Below are positions 52,309 to 60,861 of a DNA stretch of 64,000 nt, piece by piece. The translations under genes were made by a program, and so were the position numbers. A model generated the notes under the pieces. That model saw nothing but the letters and a program-made list of their open reading frames with translations. It ran no database searches and was not told where the DNA came from. Numbering within the stretch: position 1 is the first letter of the stretch; every line of letters starts with the position of its first letter. The stretch comes from Acidimicrobiales bacterium (GTDB taxonomy: Bacteria; Actinomycetota; Acidimicrobiia; Acidimicrobiales; MedAcidi-G1). The stretch spans positions 62,001 to 126,000 of the forward strand of contig JAPKBH010000001.1 of assembly GCA_028823445.1 (NCBI GenBank), given 5' to 3'.

Positions 52309-53835
52309 ATGTCTGTTGACAAAATCCTAGGATTAGAAACCGAATACGGGATCGTTCATCGCGGGGTGCCTGACCCCGACCCGATTAGTGCTTCGGCATT
52401 ACTCATCAACGCTTACCTTGACCAGGTATCGGCGGCCTCTCGAGGCCCCAATGCTCCACGCCCTGGTTGGGATTTTGTTTCTGAAAGCCCCGACCACGAT
52501 GCCCGTGGTTTTATAACGGCCGATGGGCGAGCGCCGGCCATTGAAATGCACATGGTGAATGCGGTGCTAACCAATGGGGCACGCTATTACGTTGACCACG
52601 CTCACCCCGAAATGAGCTCCCCAGAATGTGCTGATGCCCTTAGTGCGGTTCTCTATGACCAAGCTGCTGATCACATCATGGTGGCCTCTATGGAAGCCGC
52701 AAAAGAAGTACTCCCCGAGGGGCAAGAGTTGGTGGTCTATAAGAATAACTCAGATGGAAAAGGCAACAGTTATGGGTGTCACGAAAACTATTTAGTAGAC
52801 CGGGCGGTGCCTTTTGAACAAGTAGTGTTGCATGCCACTACCCACTTCGTGAGTCGACAAATATTTACTGGAGCAGGAAAAGTTGGGTGCGAAATGCCCG
52901 GCAGCAGCCGACGCCAAGTGCCATTTCAAATCACTCAACGTGCAGATTTTTTTGAAGAACCAGTCGGGCTAGAAACAACCCTTAAGCGGCCCATAATTAA
53001 TACCCGTGATGAACCCCACGCCGACCCCTTGCGCTACCGGCGCTTGCACGTCATCGTGGGCGACGCCAACCTTTGCCAGGTTGCGACCTTTTTAAAACTC
53101 GGAACCACGACGCTGGTCTTGGCCATGGTTGAAGAAGGAATGCTTGAACAGGGGGTTCGATTTGCCGACCCGGTACGAGCCCTGCAACAGGTTTCTTTCG
53201 ACCTCACCTTGCGTCAGCCGCTTTTGTTGGATGACGGTTCCTCTGCTACTGCGCTTTCTTTGCAATGGAGTTACTACGAAAAAGCTGTTAAATATCTTGA
53301 GCGTTTTGGTAGCAAAAAAGTAGGTGGAGCCACCGCCGAATTGGTCATGGAACGCTGGCTTCAAGTGCTTACGGCATTGGAGCAAAGTGAGCACTCGCCT
53401 CTCATCGGGGTAGTGGATTGGGTCACCAAGCAGCATTTGCTTACGGCCTATCAAGAACGGAAAGCTTTGTCCGCCGGCGACATACGTCTGGCCGCCGTTG
53501 ATTTGCAATACCACGATTTGCGGCCCGATCGTTCGCTTTTTGCCCGTTTGGGAGCCGAAACTTTGGTGGATGAGCGACAAGTGGCTGCAGCCATGGAGAA
53601 ACCCCCAAAAGAAACCAGAGCGTATTTTCGCGGCCGATGTCTTGAGAAATGGCCAGACCAAGTGGTGGCCGCCAATTGGGATTCGCTGGTCTTCGAAACC
53701 GGCCAAACAAACTTGCAACGGATCCCCATGATGGAACCCACTCGAGGTACCGAAAAACATGTGGGCTCGATATTGGATCAATGCGCTACCGTAATTGAAC
53801 TACTTGACCACCTAAAAGCAAGCGACCCGGTCTAG
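52309..53835 (+). CDS. dop: Depupylase/Pup deamidase Dop
   Basis: It removes Pup from tagged proteins and, in many species, deamidates the Pup C-terminal Gln. The 508-residue carboxylate-amine-ligase fold opens with GLETEYGIVHRG, has the Dop-specific loop (residues about 40-75, rich in Pro/Asp/Gly: RPGWDFVSESPDHDARGF), and the metal/ATP motifs [27 protein letters not shown] and RPIINTRDEPHAD. The loop separates it from PafA. Here Pup ends in Glu, so only the depupylase activity would be needed. It begins 18 nt after arc. Confidence 0.96.
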   Translation: MSVDKILGLETEYGIVHRGVPDPDPISASALLINAYLDQVSAASRGPNAPRPGWDFVSESPDHDARGFITADGRAPAIEMHMVNAVLTNGARYYVDHAHPEMSSPECADALSAVLYDQAADHIMVASMEAAKEVLPEGQELVVYKNNSDGKGNSYGCHENYLVDRAVPFEQVVLHATTHFVSRQIFTGAGKVGCEMPGSSRRQVPFQITQRADFFEEPVGLETTLKRPIINTRDEPHADPLRYRRLHVIVGDANLCQVATFLKLGTTTLVLAMVEEGMLEQGVRFADPVRALQQVSFDLTLRQPLLLDDGSSATALSLQWSYYEKAVKYLERFGSKKVGGATAELVMERWLQVLTALEQSEHSPLIGVVDWVTKQHLLTAYQERKALSAGDIRLAAVDLQYHDLRPDRSLFARLGAETLVDERQVAAAMEKPPKETRAYFRGRCLEKWPDQVVAANWDSLVFETGQTNLQRIPMMEPTRGTEKHVGSILDQCATVIELLDHLKASDPV

Positions 53836-53864
53836 TCTCAAGTCAACAGACGAGGAGAGAAAAG

Positions 53865-54068
53865 ATGCCCGAACAAGAACAACAACGGAAAAACGCGGCA
53901 ACCTCGCGAGAAGACTTTGAACAAGAAGACGCCACTCCCGGGGCTTCCGGGGAACAAGGAGTGCATCTAAAGGCTGAGCTGGACGACCTCCTTGACGAAA
54001 TCGATGAAGTGCTCGAAAGCAATGCTGAAGAGTTTGTAAAAAGTTATGTACAGAAAGGCGGCGAGTAG
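53865..54068 (+). CDS. pup: Prokaryotic ubiquitin-like protein Pup
   Basis: A 67-residue, mostly disordered tag protein. It has the acidic coiled region that binds Arc (HLKAELDDLLDEIDEVLESNAEEF) and the end VQKGGE. The C-terminal residue is Glu (codon GAG), so it can be ligated by PafA without prior deamidation; mycobacterial Pup ends in Gln. GGAGAG lies 7 nt upstream of the ATG. It is 29 nt after dop and overlaps the longest possible prcB frame. Confidence 0.96.
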   Translation: MPEQEQQRKNAATSREDFEQEDATPGASGEQGVHLKAELDDLLDEIDEVLESNAEEFVKSYVQKGGE

Positions 54069-54086
54069 ACGCCTCGAGAAGGCAGA

Positions 54087-54092
54087 TACTCT
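54087..54092 (+). promoter_or_regulatory. Leaderless-type -10 box for prcB inside the proteasome operon
   Basis: TACTCT, CCAACCC (7 nt), then GTG at 54100. It lies 19 nt after the pup stop and would allow prcBA to be made separately from arc-dop-pup. Confidence 0.45.
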
Positions 54093-54099
54093 CCAACCC

Positions 54100-54891
54100 G
54101 TGACCCTTCCTTTCTTTGCCTCATCCGATGACCCTGGCCCAGATTTTGTCGAATTGCTACGCACCCTCAAACGCCAGCCTGAGTTGGGTGGTACTGCTTT
54201 AGACCCGACGCAAATAACTCACGCCACCACGGTGGTGGCCATTCGCAGCGACGATGGGGTTGTGATGGCCGGGGATCGCCGAGCTACTTCTGGGCACCTC
54301 ATTAGTCATCGAAATATTGAAAAAGTTTTTCCGGCCGACGGGCTTTCTGGTGTAGCGATCGCCGGGGCCGCTGGACCGGCCATGGAAATGGTGCGCCTCT
54401 TCCAGTTGCAACTCGAACACTACGAAAAAGTAGAAGGCAACCCACTGAGCCTCGAAGGGAAAGCGAACCAACTTAGTCAAATGGTTCGTAACAATCTTCC
54501 GGCGGCCATGCAAGGCCTTGGGGTGGTGCCACTGTTTGCCGGGTACGACAGTCAACAAGAAAAAGGCCGACTCTTTCAATACGACATAACCGGCGGCCGC
54601 TACGAAGAACGAGACTACGGAGCCTCCGGTTCGGGCAGTTTGCATGCCGGTACCGTGATAAAACTCCGCCACAACGGAAACCTAAAACAAAGTGAAGCCG
54701 TTGACTTGGCTATCGAATCGCTCTTTCATGCCGCCGACGAAGACAGCGCAACGGGAGGCCCAGACCCCATTCGTGGCATTTACCCCGTGGTGGCGGCTAT
54801 CACAAAAGACGGTTTTTCCCGTATCCCCAATGAAGAAATTGCTACTCGTACCGGAGCGATTCTGGCCAACCTGAATGGAGGTGTCGCATGA
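54100..54891 (+). CDS. prcB: 20S proteasome beta subunit PrcB
   Basis: The catalytic subunit of the core particle. A propeptide of about 42 residues ends at H-A, and the mature chain begins T-T-V-V-A-I with Thr1 as the nucleophile; Asp17 and Lys33-type residues lie in MAGDRRATSGHLI and EKVFPADG. GSGSLHAG and DSATGGPDPIRGIYPV are normal family segments. The start at GTG 54100 is preferred over the ATG at 54046, which lies inside pup and has no ribosome site. It overlaps prcA by ATGA. Confidence 0.94.
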   Translation: MTLPFFASSDDPGPDFVELLRTLKRQPELGGTALDPTQITHATTVVAIRSDDGVVMAGDRRATSGHLISHRNIEKVFPADGLSGVAIAGAAGPAMEMVRLFQLQLEHYEKVEGNPLSLEGKANQLSQMVRNNLPAAMQGLGVVPLFAGYDSQQEKGRLFQYDITGGRYEERDYGASGSGSLHAGTVIKLRHNGNLKQSEAVDLAIESLFHAADEDSATGGPDPIRGIYPVVAAITKDGFSRIPNEEIATRTGAILANLNGGVA

Positions 54892-55571
54892 ACATGCCGA
54901 TGTATGTTTCGCCAGAACAGGTAATGAAAGACCGGGCAGATTATGCCCGCAAAGGAATCGCCCGTGGCCGCGCCGCCGTAGGAGCAACCTACGCTGACGG
55001 GGTTTTGCTTTGTGCCGAAAACCCCTCCAACACTTTGCGCAAGGTCAGCGAAATCTATGACCGCATTGGTTTCATCGGAGTTGGAAAATACAACGAGTTT
55101 GATCAAATGCGGGTTGCCGGAGTGCGTCACGCAGACCTCAAGGGGTACTCCTTTAGTCGCCAAGATGTCGATGCCCGCTGGCTAGCGAACCAGTACGCCC
55201 AAACCCTCGGCCAATACTTCACCCACGAAATGAAGCCTTTAGAGGTAGAACTCCTGGTGGCCGAAATGGGTGAAGAGCCATGCGGAGATCAGATTTTCCA
55301 TCTGCTTTACGATGGGACGGTGATGGACACACGATCTTTCGTAGTGACTGGCGGAGAGGCTGAAGTGATTCGAAGCCGTATGGAAGAGACATGGCAAGCA
55401 GAAGCACCGCTAGATTCTACTTTGCAACAAGCGGTTGCTGCGTTAGCGGGCCCCGACCGAACGCTGGAAGCCGACGACCTTGAAGTAGCAGTTTTAGCCC
55501 GCCACAACGGGCGTCGAGCCTTTCGCCGCATCGAAGGCGCATCGCTCGTGGCATTACTTGGCGAAGCCTAG
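54888..55571 (+). CDS. prcA: 20S proteasome alpha subunit PrcA
   Basis: The structural ring that gates the core and binds Arc. The 227-residue protein opens [28 protein letters not shown], the alpha-type N-terminal gate and helix, and continues [36 protein letters not shown]. It lacks the Thr nucleophile as expected for alpha. It overlaps prcB by ATGA, ensuring equal synthesis. It ends 5 nt before pafA. Confidence 0.95.
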   Translation: MNMPMYVSPEQVMKDRADYARKGIARGRAAVGATYADGVLLCAENPSNTLRKVSEIYDRIGFIGVGKYNEFDQMRVAGVRHADLKGYSFSRQDVDARWLANQYAQTLGQYFTHEMKPLEVELLVAEMGEEPCGDQIFHLLYDGTVMDTRSFVVTGGEAEVIRSRMEETWQAEAPLDSTLQQAVAALAGPDRTLEADDLEVAVLARHNGRRAFRRIEGASLVALLGEA

Positions 55572-55576
55572 GCCTT

Positions 55577-56935
55577 ATGCAGCGCCGCATTTACGGCATT
55601 GAAACCGAATACGGCATCACCTGCACCCTAGATGGCCAGCGCCGCCTCAGCCCCGATGAAGTAGCCCGGTACCTTTTTCGTCGCGTGGTTTCTTGGGGGA
55701 AAAGCTCCAACGTGTTTTTGGCCAATGGGTCACGTCTTTATCTTGATGTTGGTTCGCACCCCGAGTACGCCACCCCAGAATGCGACTCGGTGCGCGAAGC
55801 AATCGCTCACGACAAAGCGGGGGAGCGGATTTTGGAACAACTTTTACAAAGCGCCGAAGAAAAACTTCACGAAGAAGGCATCGAAGGCGACATTCATCTT
55901 TTTCGCAACAACACCGACTCCGCAGGGAACTCTTACGGCTGCCACGAAAACTATTTGACCCCTCGAGAAGAAGACCCCAAGCGGTACAGCCAAGTACTTA
56001 TTCCTTTTTTGGTGAGTCGACAAATCTTTGCCGGCGCCGGAAAAGTATTGCAAACGGCTCAGGGCGCTATGTACTGCTTAAGCCAGCGCGCCGACCACGT
56101 GTGGGAAGACATGTCAAGTGCCACCACACGATCGCGTCCCATCATTAATTCGCGTGACGAACCCCATGCCGATGCCGCCCTTTATCGACGGCTTCATGTG
56201 ATTGTCGGTGACTCCAACATGAGCGAATATGCGGGTTTTTTAAAAGTGGCTACCTGCGGGTTAATTTTGCGCATGTTGGAAGACCCGGCGGTAGTTATGC
56301 GCGACATGACTTTAGAAAACCCTATTCGCGCTATTCGAGAAATAAGCCACGACATCACCTGTCAGCGGACGGTGCGTTTAGCCAACGGCCGTGAGTTGAG
56401 GGCGCTAGATATCCAGCGAGAGTTCTTAGACCGAGCTATTCGTTTTAGCGAACACCACGACATGAACGACGAAGAAACAGAAGCCCTCGCCATGTGGGAG
56501 CACTGCCTAACCGCTATTGAAGTTGACCCCTTGAGCCTAGAAAAAGAGTGCGACTGGGTGGCCAAATATTTGCTGATTGAGCGCTACCGAGAACGCCACG
56601 GGCTGCCTTTGGCCGACGCCAAGGTGGCTTTAATGGACCTCCAATACCATGAGGTCACCCGTCGCCGGGGCCTTTACTACCGGTTGGAAGATCGGCAAAT
56701 GATGGAGCGGATGCTTACCGACGAGGTAATTACTCAAGCGGTGGAGATGGCGCCACAAACCACTCGGGCTCGTCTGCGCGGCGAGTTTATTCGCCGGGCC
56801 AAGGAACAACGACGCGACTACACCGTGGACTGGGTTCACCTAAAACTCAACGATGAAGCGCAGCGCACGGTGCTGTGTAAGGACCCATTTCGCTCCGACG
56901 ACGAGCGGGTTAATAAACTCATTGATTCGTTATGA
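55577..56935 (+). CDS. pafA: Pup-protein ligase PafA
   Basis: It joins the C-terminal Glu of Pup to a lysine on the target with ATP. The 452-residue protein opens [19 protein letters not shown] and has [31 protein letters not shown] and [21 protein letters not shown], the shared carboxylate-amine-ligase core. It lacks the Dop-type loop after the first motif ([17 protein letters not shown] is continuous), which marks it as the ligase. C-terminal Pup-binding residues are present. The pafB promoter follows 22 nt downstream. Confidence 0.96.
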   Translation: MQRRIYGIETEYGITCTLDGQRRLSPDEVARYLFRRVVSWGKSSNVFLANGSRLYLDVGSHPEYATPECDSVREAIAHDKAGERILEQLLQSAEEKLHEEGIEGDIHLFRNNTDSAGNSYGCHENYLTPREEDPKRYSQVLIPFLVSRQIFAGAGKVLQTAQGAMYCLSQRADHVWEDMSSATTRSRPIINSRDEPHADAALYRRLHVIVGDSNMSEYAGFLKVATCGLILRMLEDPAVVMRDMTLENPIRAIREISHDITCQRTVRLANGRELRALDIQREFLDRAIRFSEHHDMNDEETEALAMWEHCLTAIEVDPLSLEKECDWVAKYLLIERYRERHGLPLADAKVALMDLQYHEVTRRRGLYYRLEDRQMMERMLTDEVITQAVEMAPQTTRARLRGEFIRRAKEQRRDYTVDWVHLKLNDEAQRTVLCKDPFRSDDERVNKLIDSL

Positions 56936-56956
56936 GCAGGCGCCCCCGACGAGGCC

Positions 56957-56962
56957 TAAAGT
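56957..56962 (+). promoter_or_regulatory. Leaderless-type -10 box for pafBC
   Basis: TAAAGT, AGAAAA (6 nt), then ATG at 56969. Confidence 0.55.
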
Positions 56963-56968
56963 AGAAAA

Positions 56969-57874
56969 ATGAGCAAACTTGAACGGCTGCTGAACTTGGT
57001 TGCCGCTTTGTTGAATACCAACCGTCCGTTGCCTCGAGAAGAACTTTTTGAACGTATGCAAGGGGCCTACTCAGACGATCCAGATACTGCTCGGCGAGCC
57101 TTCGAGCGTGACAAAGATGAACTAAAGGCCCTCGGTATCCCCATTGAATACGAGGAAATACTGCGAAGCGAAGGGGCTAAAGGGGGCTACCGCATTCGCC
57201 AAGAATCGTTTTCTGGCCAAGGCCCCGACCTGGCCCCCGATGAACTGTCGGCTCTCCACGTGGCAGCCAACCTGGTGCGGTTGCGTGCTGACCCACTCTG
57301 GCCATTGGGCGGCGACCCAGGCGGCGAAGACCGCCCCGCACCGGTGGCACAATTGATTGGTGATGATCGGGTGGCCAACCTTTTGCAAGCAGTGGCTGAA
57401 CGTCACGAAGTTACTTTTCGCTACCTCGATGCCCAACGAGTGCTTCAACCGTACCGATTGTCTTTTAGCAGAGGCCGATGGTATTTGAGCGGCTGGGACA
57501 AAGACCGGGAAGCCGAAAGGCGTTTTCGGGTGGACCGCATTGACGGCACCGTGCAGTTGGGGAACGCTGAGTCTTTCGACCGGCCTCCAGCACGATTGGA
57601 ATCAAATGACGACCAGCCTTGGCGCTACGGCTCGGGAGAAACGATTAAAGCAAAAATGGCGGTAGACGCGGTGCATGCCACCTGGGTAAGAAACTTTCTC
57701 GGAGAAGGTGCGGTGATCGAAGAGCACGCTGACGGTTCGCTACTCGTTGAAGAAGAAGTAGTGAATAAAGAAGCTTTCCGGTCATTTGTTTTGACATTTC
57801 TTGACGGCGCAGAGATTTTGGGACCGCAAGAGCTTCGCCAAGACATGCTGGACTGGCTGGAGGCTCTGCAATGA
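56969..57874 (+). CDS. pafB: WYL-domain regulator PafB
   Basis: Half of the PafBC transcription activator, which in mycobacteria turns on DNA-damage genes independently of LexA. The N-terminal winged helix covers residues 1-80 (LERLLNLVAALLNTNRPLPREELFERM), and the WYL domain about 140-215 (VTFRYLDAQRVLQPYRLSFSRGRWYLSGWD). The WCX tail closes the protein. It overlaps pafC by ATGA, so the heterodimer is made in equal amounts. Confidence 0.93.
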   Translation: MSKLERLLNLVAALLNTNRPLPREELFERMQGAYSDDPDTARRAFERDKDELKALGIPIEYEEILRSEGAKGGYRIRQESFSGQGPDLAPDELSALHVAANLVRLRADPLWPLGGDPGGEDRPAPVAQLIGDDRVANLLQAVAERHEVTFRYLDAQRVLQPYRLSFSRGRWYLSGWDKDREAERRFRVDRIDGTVQLGNAESFDRPPARLESNDDQPWRYGSGETIKAKMAVDAVHATWVRNFLGEGAVIEEHADGSLLVEEEVVNKEAFRSFVLTFLDGAEILGPQELRQDMLDWLEALQ

Positions 57875-58854
57875 TTCGCCTGAGTGCTCAAGACCGTTTG
57901 CGCCGCATCTTGGCCATCATCCCGTGGGTAGTGGATAAGGGCGGGGCGGACCTCTCGGAGATCGCCGAACGCTTCGACTACGCAGAAAATATGCTGCTTC
58001 TAGATTTGGAAAACGTGGTGGGTTTGGTCGGGGTAGCGCCCTTTGGTCCGGGCGACATGATCGAAGTAACGGTCGATGACGGTTTTGTGGAAATTGGCTA
58101 CGCAGATTGGTTCTCGCGCCCTCTCCGCCTAACCCCAGCGGAACTTTTAGAGCTCATCGCTGCCGGGAAATCGGTTGCCGTGCTGGCCGACCAAGAACAG
58201 TTGGGATCGTTGGAACGTGGGCTAACCAAAATGGCGGTAGCGCTGGGCGAAGGAGCCCAGGAGGCCATCGATGTGCGTTTAGGCAGCGGAGATGGGGATG
58301 TTCTGGGGGCCTTTCGTCAAGCAGTCGAAAAAGGTCAAGTCTTGGCTATCGACTACTACACTTTTGGGCGCAATGAAAGCCAAAGTCGCCAGGTGGAACC
58401 GCACCGACTGTTTGCCGACAAAGGCCATTGGTACGCCGAAGCATTTTGCCAACTACGCACAGAAGTTCGTTTGTTTCGTCTCGATCGAGTACGAGATTTC
58501 AGCGAAACTGACCAAACGTTTACGCCCGTACTAGATACGGCCCCGATCGGCGAGGTTTTTCCCATAGACGAAAAAATGCCTGAAGTGGTCCTCCGTCTTG
58601 CCCCGGCCGCTCAGTGGGTGGTCGGCGAATACCCTCATCATGAAGCGACGGAAGAAGAAAACGGTCATTGGACGGTACGTCTACCGGTGGCCTCGCCTGC
58701 TTGGTTAGCGCGACTCTTGTTGCGGCTCGGTCCCCAAGCAGAGATTCTGAAAGCACCCAAAGACCTTGGACAGGCGCTTCGTGCTAAAGCAGCCGGCCGA
58801 GTGTTGGCCCGTATGAATCAAGAGCGACACCTCTCGGGCTCATCCGGGGGCTAG
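57871..58854 (+). CDS. pafC: WYL-domain regulator PafC
   Basis: Partner of PafB. The HTH lies at residues about 5-60 (QDRLRRILAIIPWVVDKGGADLSEIAERFDY) and the WYL domain about 150-220 (VLAIDYYTFGRNESQSRQVEPHRLFADKGHWYAEAFC). The order pafB-pafC with overlap is the same as in mycobacteria. Its stop codon lies inside the -10 box of the next gene. Confidence 0.93.
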   Translation: MIRLSAQDRLRRILAIIPWVVDKGGADLSEIAERFDYAENMLLLDLENVVGLVGVAPFGPGDMIEVTVDDGFVEIGYADWFSRPLRLTPAELLELIAAGKSVAVLADQEQLGSLERGLTKMAVALGEGAQEAIDVRLGSGDGDVLGAFRQAVEKGQVLAIDYYTFGRNESQSRQVEPHRLFADKGHWYAEAFCQLRTEVRLFRLDRVRDFSETDQTFTPVLDTAPIGEVFPIDEKMPEVVLRLAPAAQWVVGEYPHHEATEEENGHWTVRLPVASPAWLARLLLRLGPQAEILKAPKDLGQALRAKAAGRVLARMNQERHLSGSSGG

Positions 58855-58857
58855 GTT
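58852..58857 (+). promoter_or_regulatory. Leaderless-type -10 box for lepB
   Basis: TAGGTT, GCTCTGA (7 nt), then GTG at 58865. The TAG of this box is the stop codon of pafC. Confidence 0.5.
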
Positions 58858-58864
58858 GCTCTGA

Positions 58865-59755
58865 GTGGATAACGAAATGAACCAAGGCGGCCCTACGGAA
58901 AGCCCTGACCAGTCGTCGGACTCTCCGATTGAAGATGGTTGGGCTGACGACATTTTGGCGCGGGCAAAAGAACGAGCGGCCGGAACAGAGCCTGAAGTAC
59001 CCGAGACAACCCCACCTGCAGAAGTACCCGCTGCGCCGGTTGCACCGCTCAACCCCGAGTCATCTTCTGAGGTTTCCCCACCGCCTCCGACCCCGACCAT
59101 GCCGCCTGCTGCGGCAACAACACCTTCGGTTCCCCAGCCTCCACGGTCAGTTGTAGAAGAAGAGGATTTCGACCTGGGGCTTCCAGGGGCTTTTGCTACC
59201 ACGGTGCGCGGAATAATGGAATGGGTCGGAGTGATTGCCGGAGCGTTCGTGGTCGCCCTAGTGGTAAAAACATTCTTATTCCAGGCCTATTACATTCCGT
59301 CGCCTTCCATGGAAGCCACGTTGGAAATTAGCGACCGGATAATCGTAAATAAACTTAGCTACCAACTGCACGATGTAAACCGGGGAGACGTCATTGTCTT
59401 TAAAAACCCTGAGGGCGCTTCGAGGGGTGTTGAAGATCTCATCAAGCGCGTGGTGGGGTTGCCAGGAGAAACCGTTCAGGTGCAAGGGGGGCGGGTCTAC
59501 ATTGATGAAAGTTTGCTGCTCGAGCCCTACTTGGCCGCTCAAGATATTACCGGCTCGTTTCGTAAACCTCCGGGGTGCGTGGGCAGCAACGATGCGCCGG
59601 ACCAGTGCACGGTGGCCGACGGCTACGTCTTTGTCATGGGCGACAACCGCCCTAATTCTAAAGACAGTCGAATCTTTGGCCCGATACCCGTGGACTCCAT
59701 AGAAGGCCGAGCCTTTTTACGGGTGTGGCCACTGGGCCGGTTTGGGCGTCTCTAG
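58865..59755 (+). CDS. lepB: Signal peptidase I
   Basis: It cleaves signal peptides at the outer face of the membrane. A disordered, Pro/Ala/Ser-rich cytoplasmic tail of about 105 residues precedes one helix (VGVIAGAFVVALVVKTFLF). The catalytic Ser is S148 in IPSPSME, and the Lys is K194 in DLIKRVVGLPGE; the late GDNRPNSKDSR box is present. The long tail is unusual in length but common in actinobacterial enzymes. Its position between pafC and tatA interrupts an otherwise conserved gene order, next to another export system. Confidence 0.93.
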   Translation: MDNEMNQGGPTESPDQSSDSPIEDGWADDILARAKERAAGTEPEVPETTPPAEVPAAPVAPLNPESSSEVSPPPPTPTMPPAAATTPSVPQPPRSVVEEEDFDLGLPGAFATTVRGIMEWVGVIAGAFVVALVVKTFLFQAYYIPSPSMEATLEISDRIIVNKLSYQLHDVNRGDVIVFKNPEGASRGVEDLIKRVVGLPGETVQVQGGRVYIDESLLLEPYLAAQDITGSFRKPPGCVGSNDAPDQCTVADGYVFVMGDNRPNSKDSRIFGPIPVDSIEGRAFLRVWPLGRFGRL

Positions 59756-60471
59756 CGGGCGGAGAAAACTTTTTCCTGTGCGGCCAGAAGTCGGTCAGGA
59801 TGGTCGCTAAATACGCCGTCAATTCGCATTTTCATTAAGCGCTCTATTTGTCGAGGTTGTTGGGCGTTCCACCCGAAACAGCGCAAATCAAAACGGTGAA
59901 AGAGTGCAACATGTCCGGCGGTCCAGCCGGTTTCCGGCATGTTTATGGCATCGAAGCCGGCTTCTGAAAGTTGCACCGCTCGGCGCTCGTGTTGCCCGGC
60001 TAGTAGAGGTTTTCCTGGTGAGTCAACTAAGAGGAAATCAGAATCAAGGGAGCGCCAAGAGGAAGCCTCCTCCCAATGGGGAAAGCACAGCCAAAGGTTT
60101 TTGATGGCTTCAAACTCTCGGGCCAGAGAAAGTACCGCTGGTACCGCTGCCGGATCTTTAACGTCAAGAGAAACTTCCACACTGTTCCCCGCTAGTTGGT
60201 ACAACTGGGTCAAAGTTGGGATTTCTTCTGGCAGGTCGGTTTGGGCTATTTGGGCGATGGAACGGCGTCTTAAAAAGCCCCCCACACTGCCCCCATGGTG
60301 CAAAACAGGTATTCCGTCGGCGGTTAGCCATACATCGCTTTCTAAACCGGTAACGCCGTGGCGTACCGCTTGTTGAAAAGTTGCCAAAGTATTTTCGGGC
60401 CCTAAGGCCATGCCGCCTCGATGGGCGAAAAGGAGAGGAAGGTTGGAAGGCGTGGTTGGCAATGAGTTCAT
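59752..60471 (-). CDS. Second glycerophosphodiester phosphodiesterase family protein
   Basis: A 239-residue TIM-barrel protein like that at 26299. It has FAHRGGMALGPENTLATF (catalytic His and Glu), LESDVWLTADGIPVLHHGG (metal site with E-S-D; the second His pair is H-H-G) and a C-terminal RMKIDGVFSDHPDRLL-type end. The middle is shorter than usual. The start at ATG 60471 has GAGAA nearby; the frame is open 19 codons further. It is on the opposite strand to its neighbours, overlapping the lepB stop within CTAG. The substrate may differ from that of the first copy. Confidence 0.82.
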   Translation of the reverse strand: MNSLPTTPSNLPLLFAHRGGMALGPENTLATFQQAVRHGVTGLESDVWLTADGIPVLHHGGSVGGFLRRRSIAQIAQTDLPEEIPTLTQLYQLAGNSVEVSLDVKDPAAVPAVLSLAREFEAIKNLWLCFPHWEEASSWRSLDSDFLLVDSPGKPLLAGQHERRAVQLSEAGFDAINMPETGWTAGHVALFHRFDLRCFGWNAQQPRQIERLMKMRIDGVFSDHPDRLLAAQEKVFSAR

Positions 60472-60519
60472 TTCTCTATCATGACGGATTTCTGGCGGGA
60501 GGGAGTGTTTTGCGGCGGT

Positions 60520-60525
60520 TAGAAT
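60520..60525 (+). promoter_or_regulatory. Leaderless-type -10 box for tatA
   Basis: TAGAAT, CAATCT (6 nt), then ATG at 60532. Confidence 0.6.
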
Positions 60526-60531
60526 CAATCT

Positions 60532-60861
60532 ATGGGAAATTTGGGTGGCGGAGAAATCTTAGTGATTTTAATGTTGGCTCTTCTCGTTTTGGGTCCTGCC
60601 CGACTTCCCGAGGTAGCTCGCCAAGCCGGCAAGGTTCTTCAGCAGATTCGCCAAGTTACCCGAAGCTTCCAAGCAGAGTTACAGAGCGTAGTTGATGACC
60701 CTTTGACTGAGTTGGCTGCCCGTGCTCGAGGAGATGCTTTGGTGGCCGAAGAAAACTCATCTGAAAATGCCAAAGAGGAGCCGGAAAAACTCGACTCTGA
60801 AGATTCGGACCAGCAAAAGGTTGTAGATGATGCCGGGGAACCGGTGGTGGACGATGAGTGA
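60532..60861 (+). CDS. tatA: Twin-arginine translocase subunit TatA/TatB type
   Basis: A pore-forming subunit of the folded-protein export system. The 109-residue protein has a short N-terminal helix after G-G-G-E (EILVILMLALLVLGPARLPEV, residues 8-28), the F/L-G-P hinge, an amphipathic helix (ARQAGKVLQQIRQVTRSFQAEL) and a long acidic tail. The GPARLPEVARQAGK hinge also fits TatB, and with no second copy here the assignment between the two is open. It overlaps tatC by 8 nt. Confidence 0.88.
   Translation: MGNLGGGEILVILMLALLVLGPARLPEVARQAGKVLQQIRQVTRSFQAELQSVVDDPLTELAARARGDALVAEENSSENAKEEPEKLDSEDSDQQKVVDDAGEPVVDDE

Noticed and set aside
53092-53781. 229-codon minus-strand open frame within dop
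   Set aside because: It is the shadow of a well-matched dop gene; no homology-like motifs or start signals.
60532-60861. Calling the Tat subunit strictly TatB
   Set aside because: Hinge and amphipathic helix fit both TatA and TatB; with one copy and the tatA-tatC order, TatA is the safer name.
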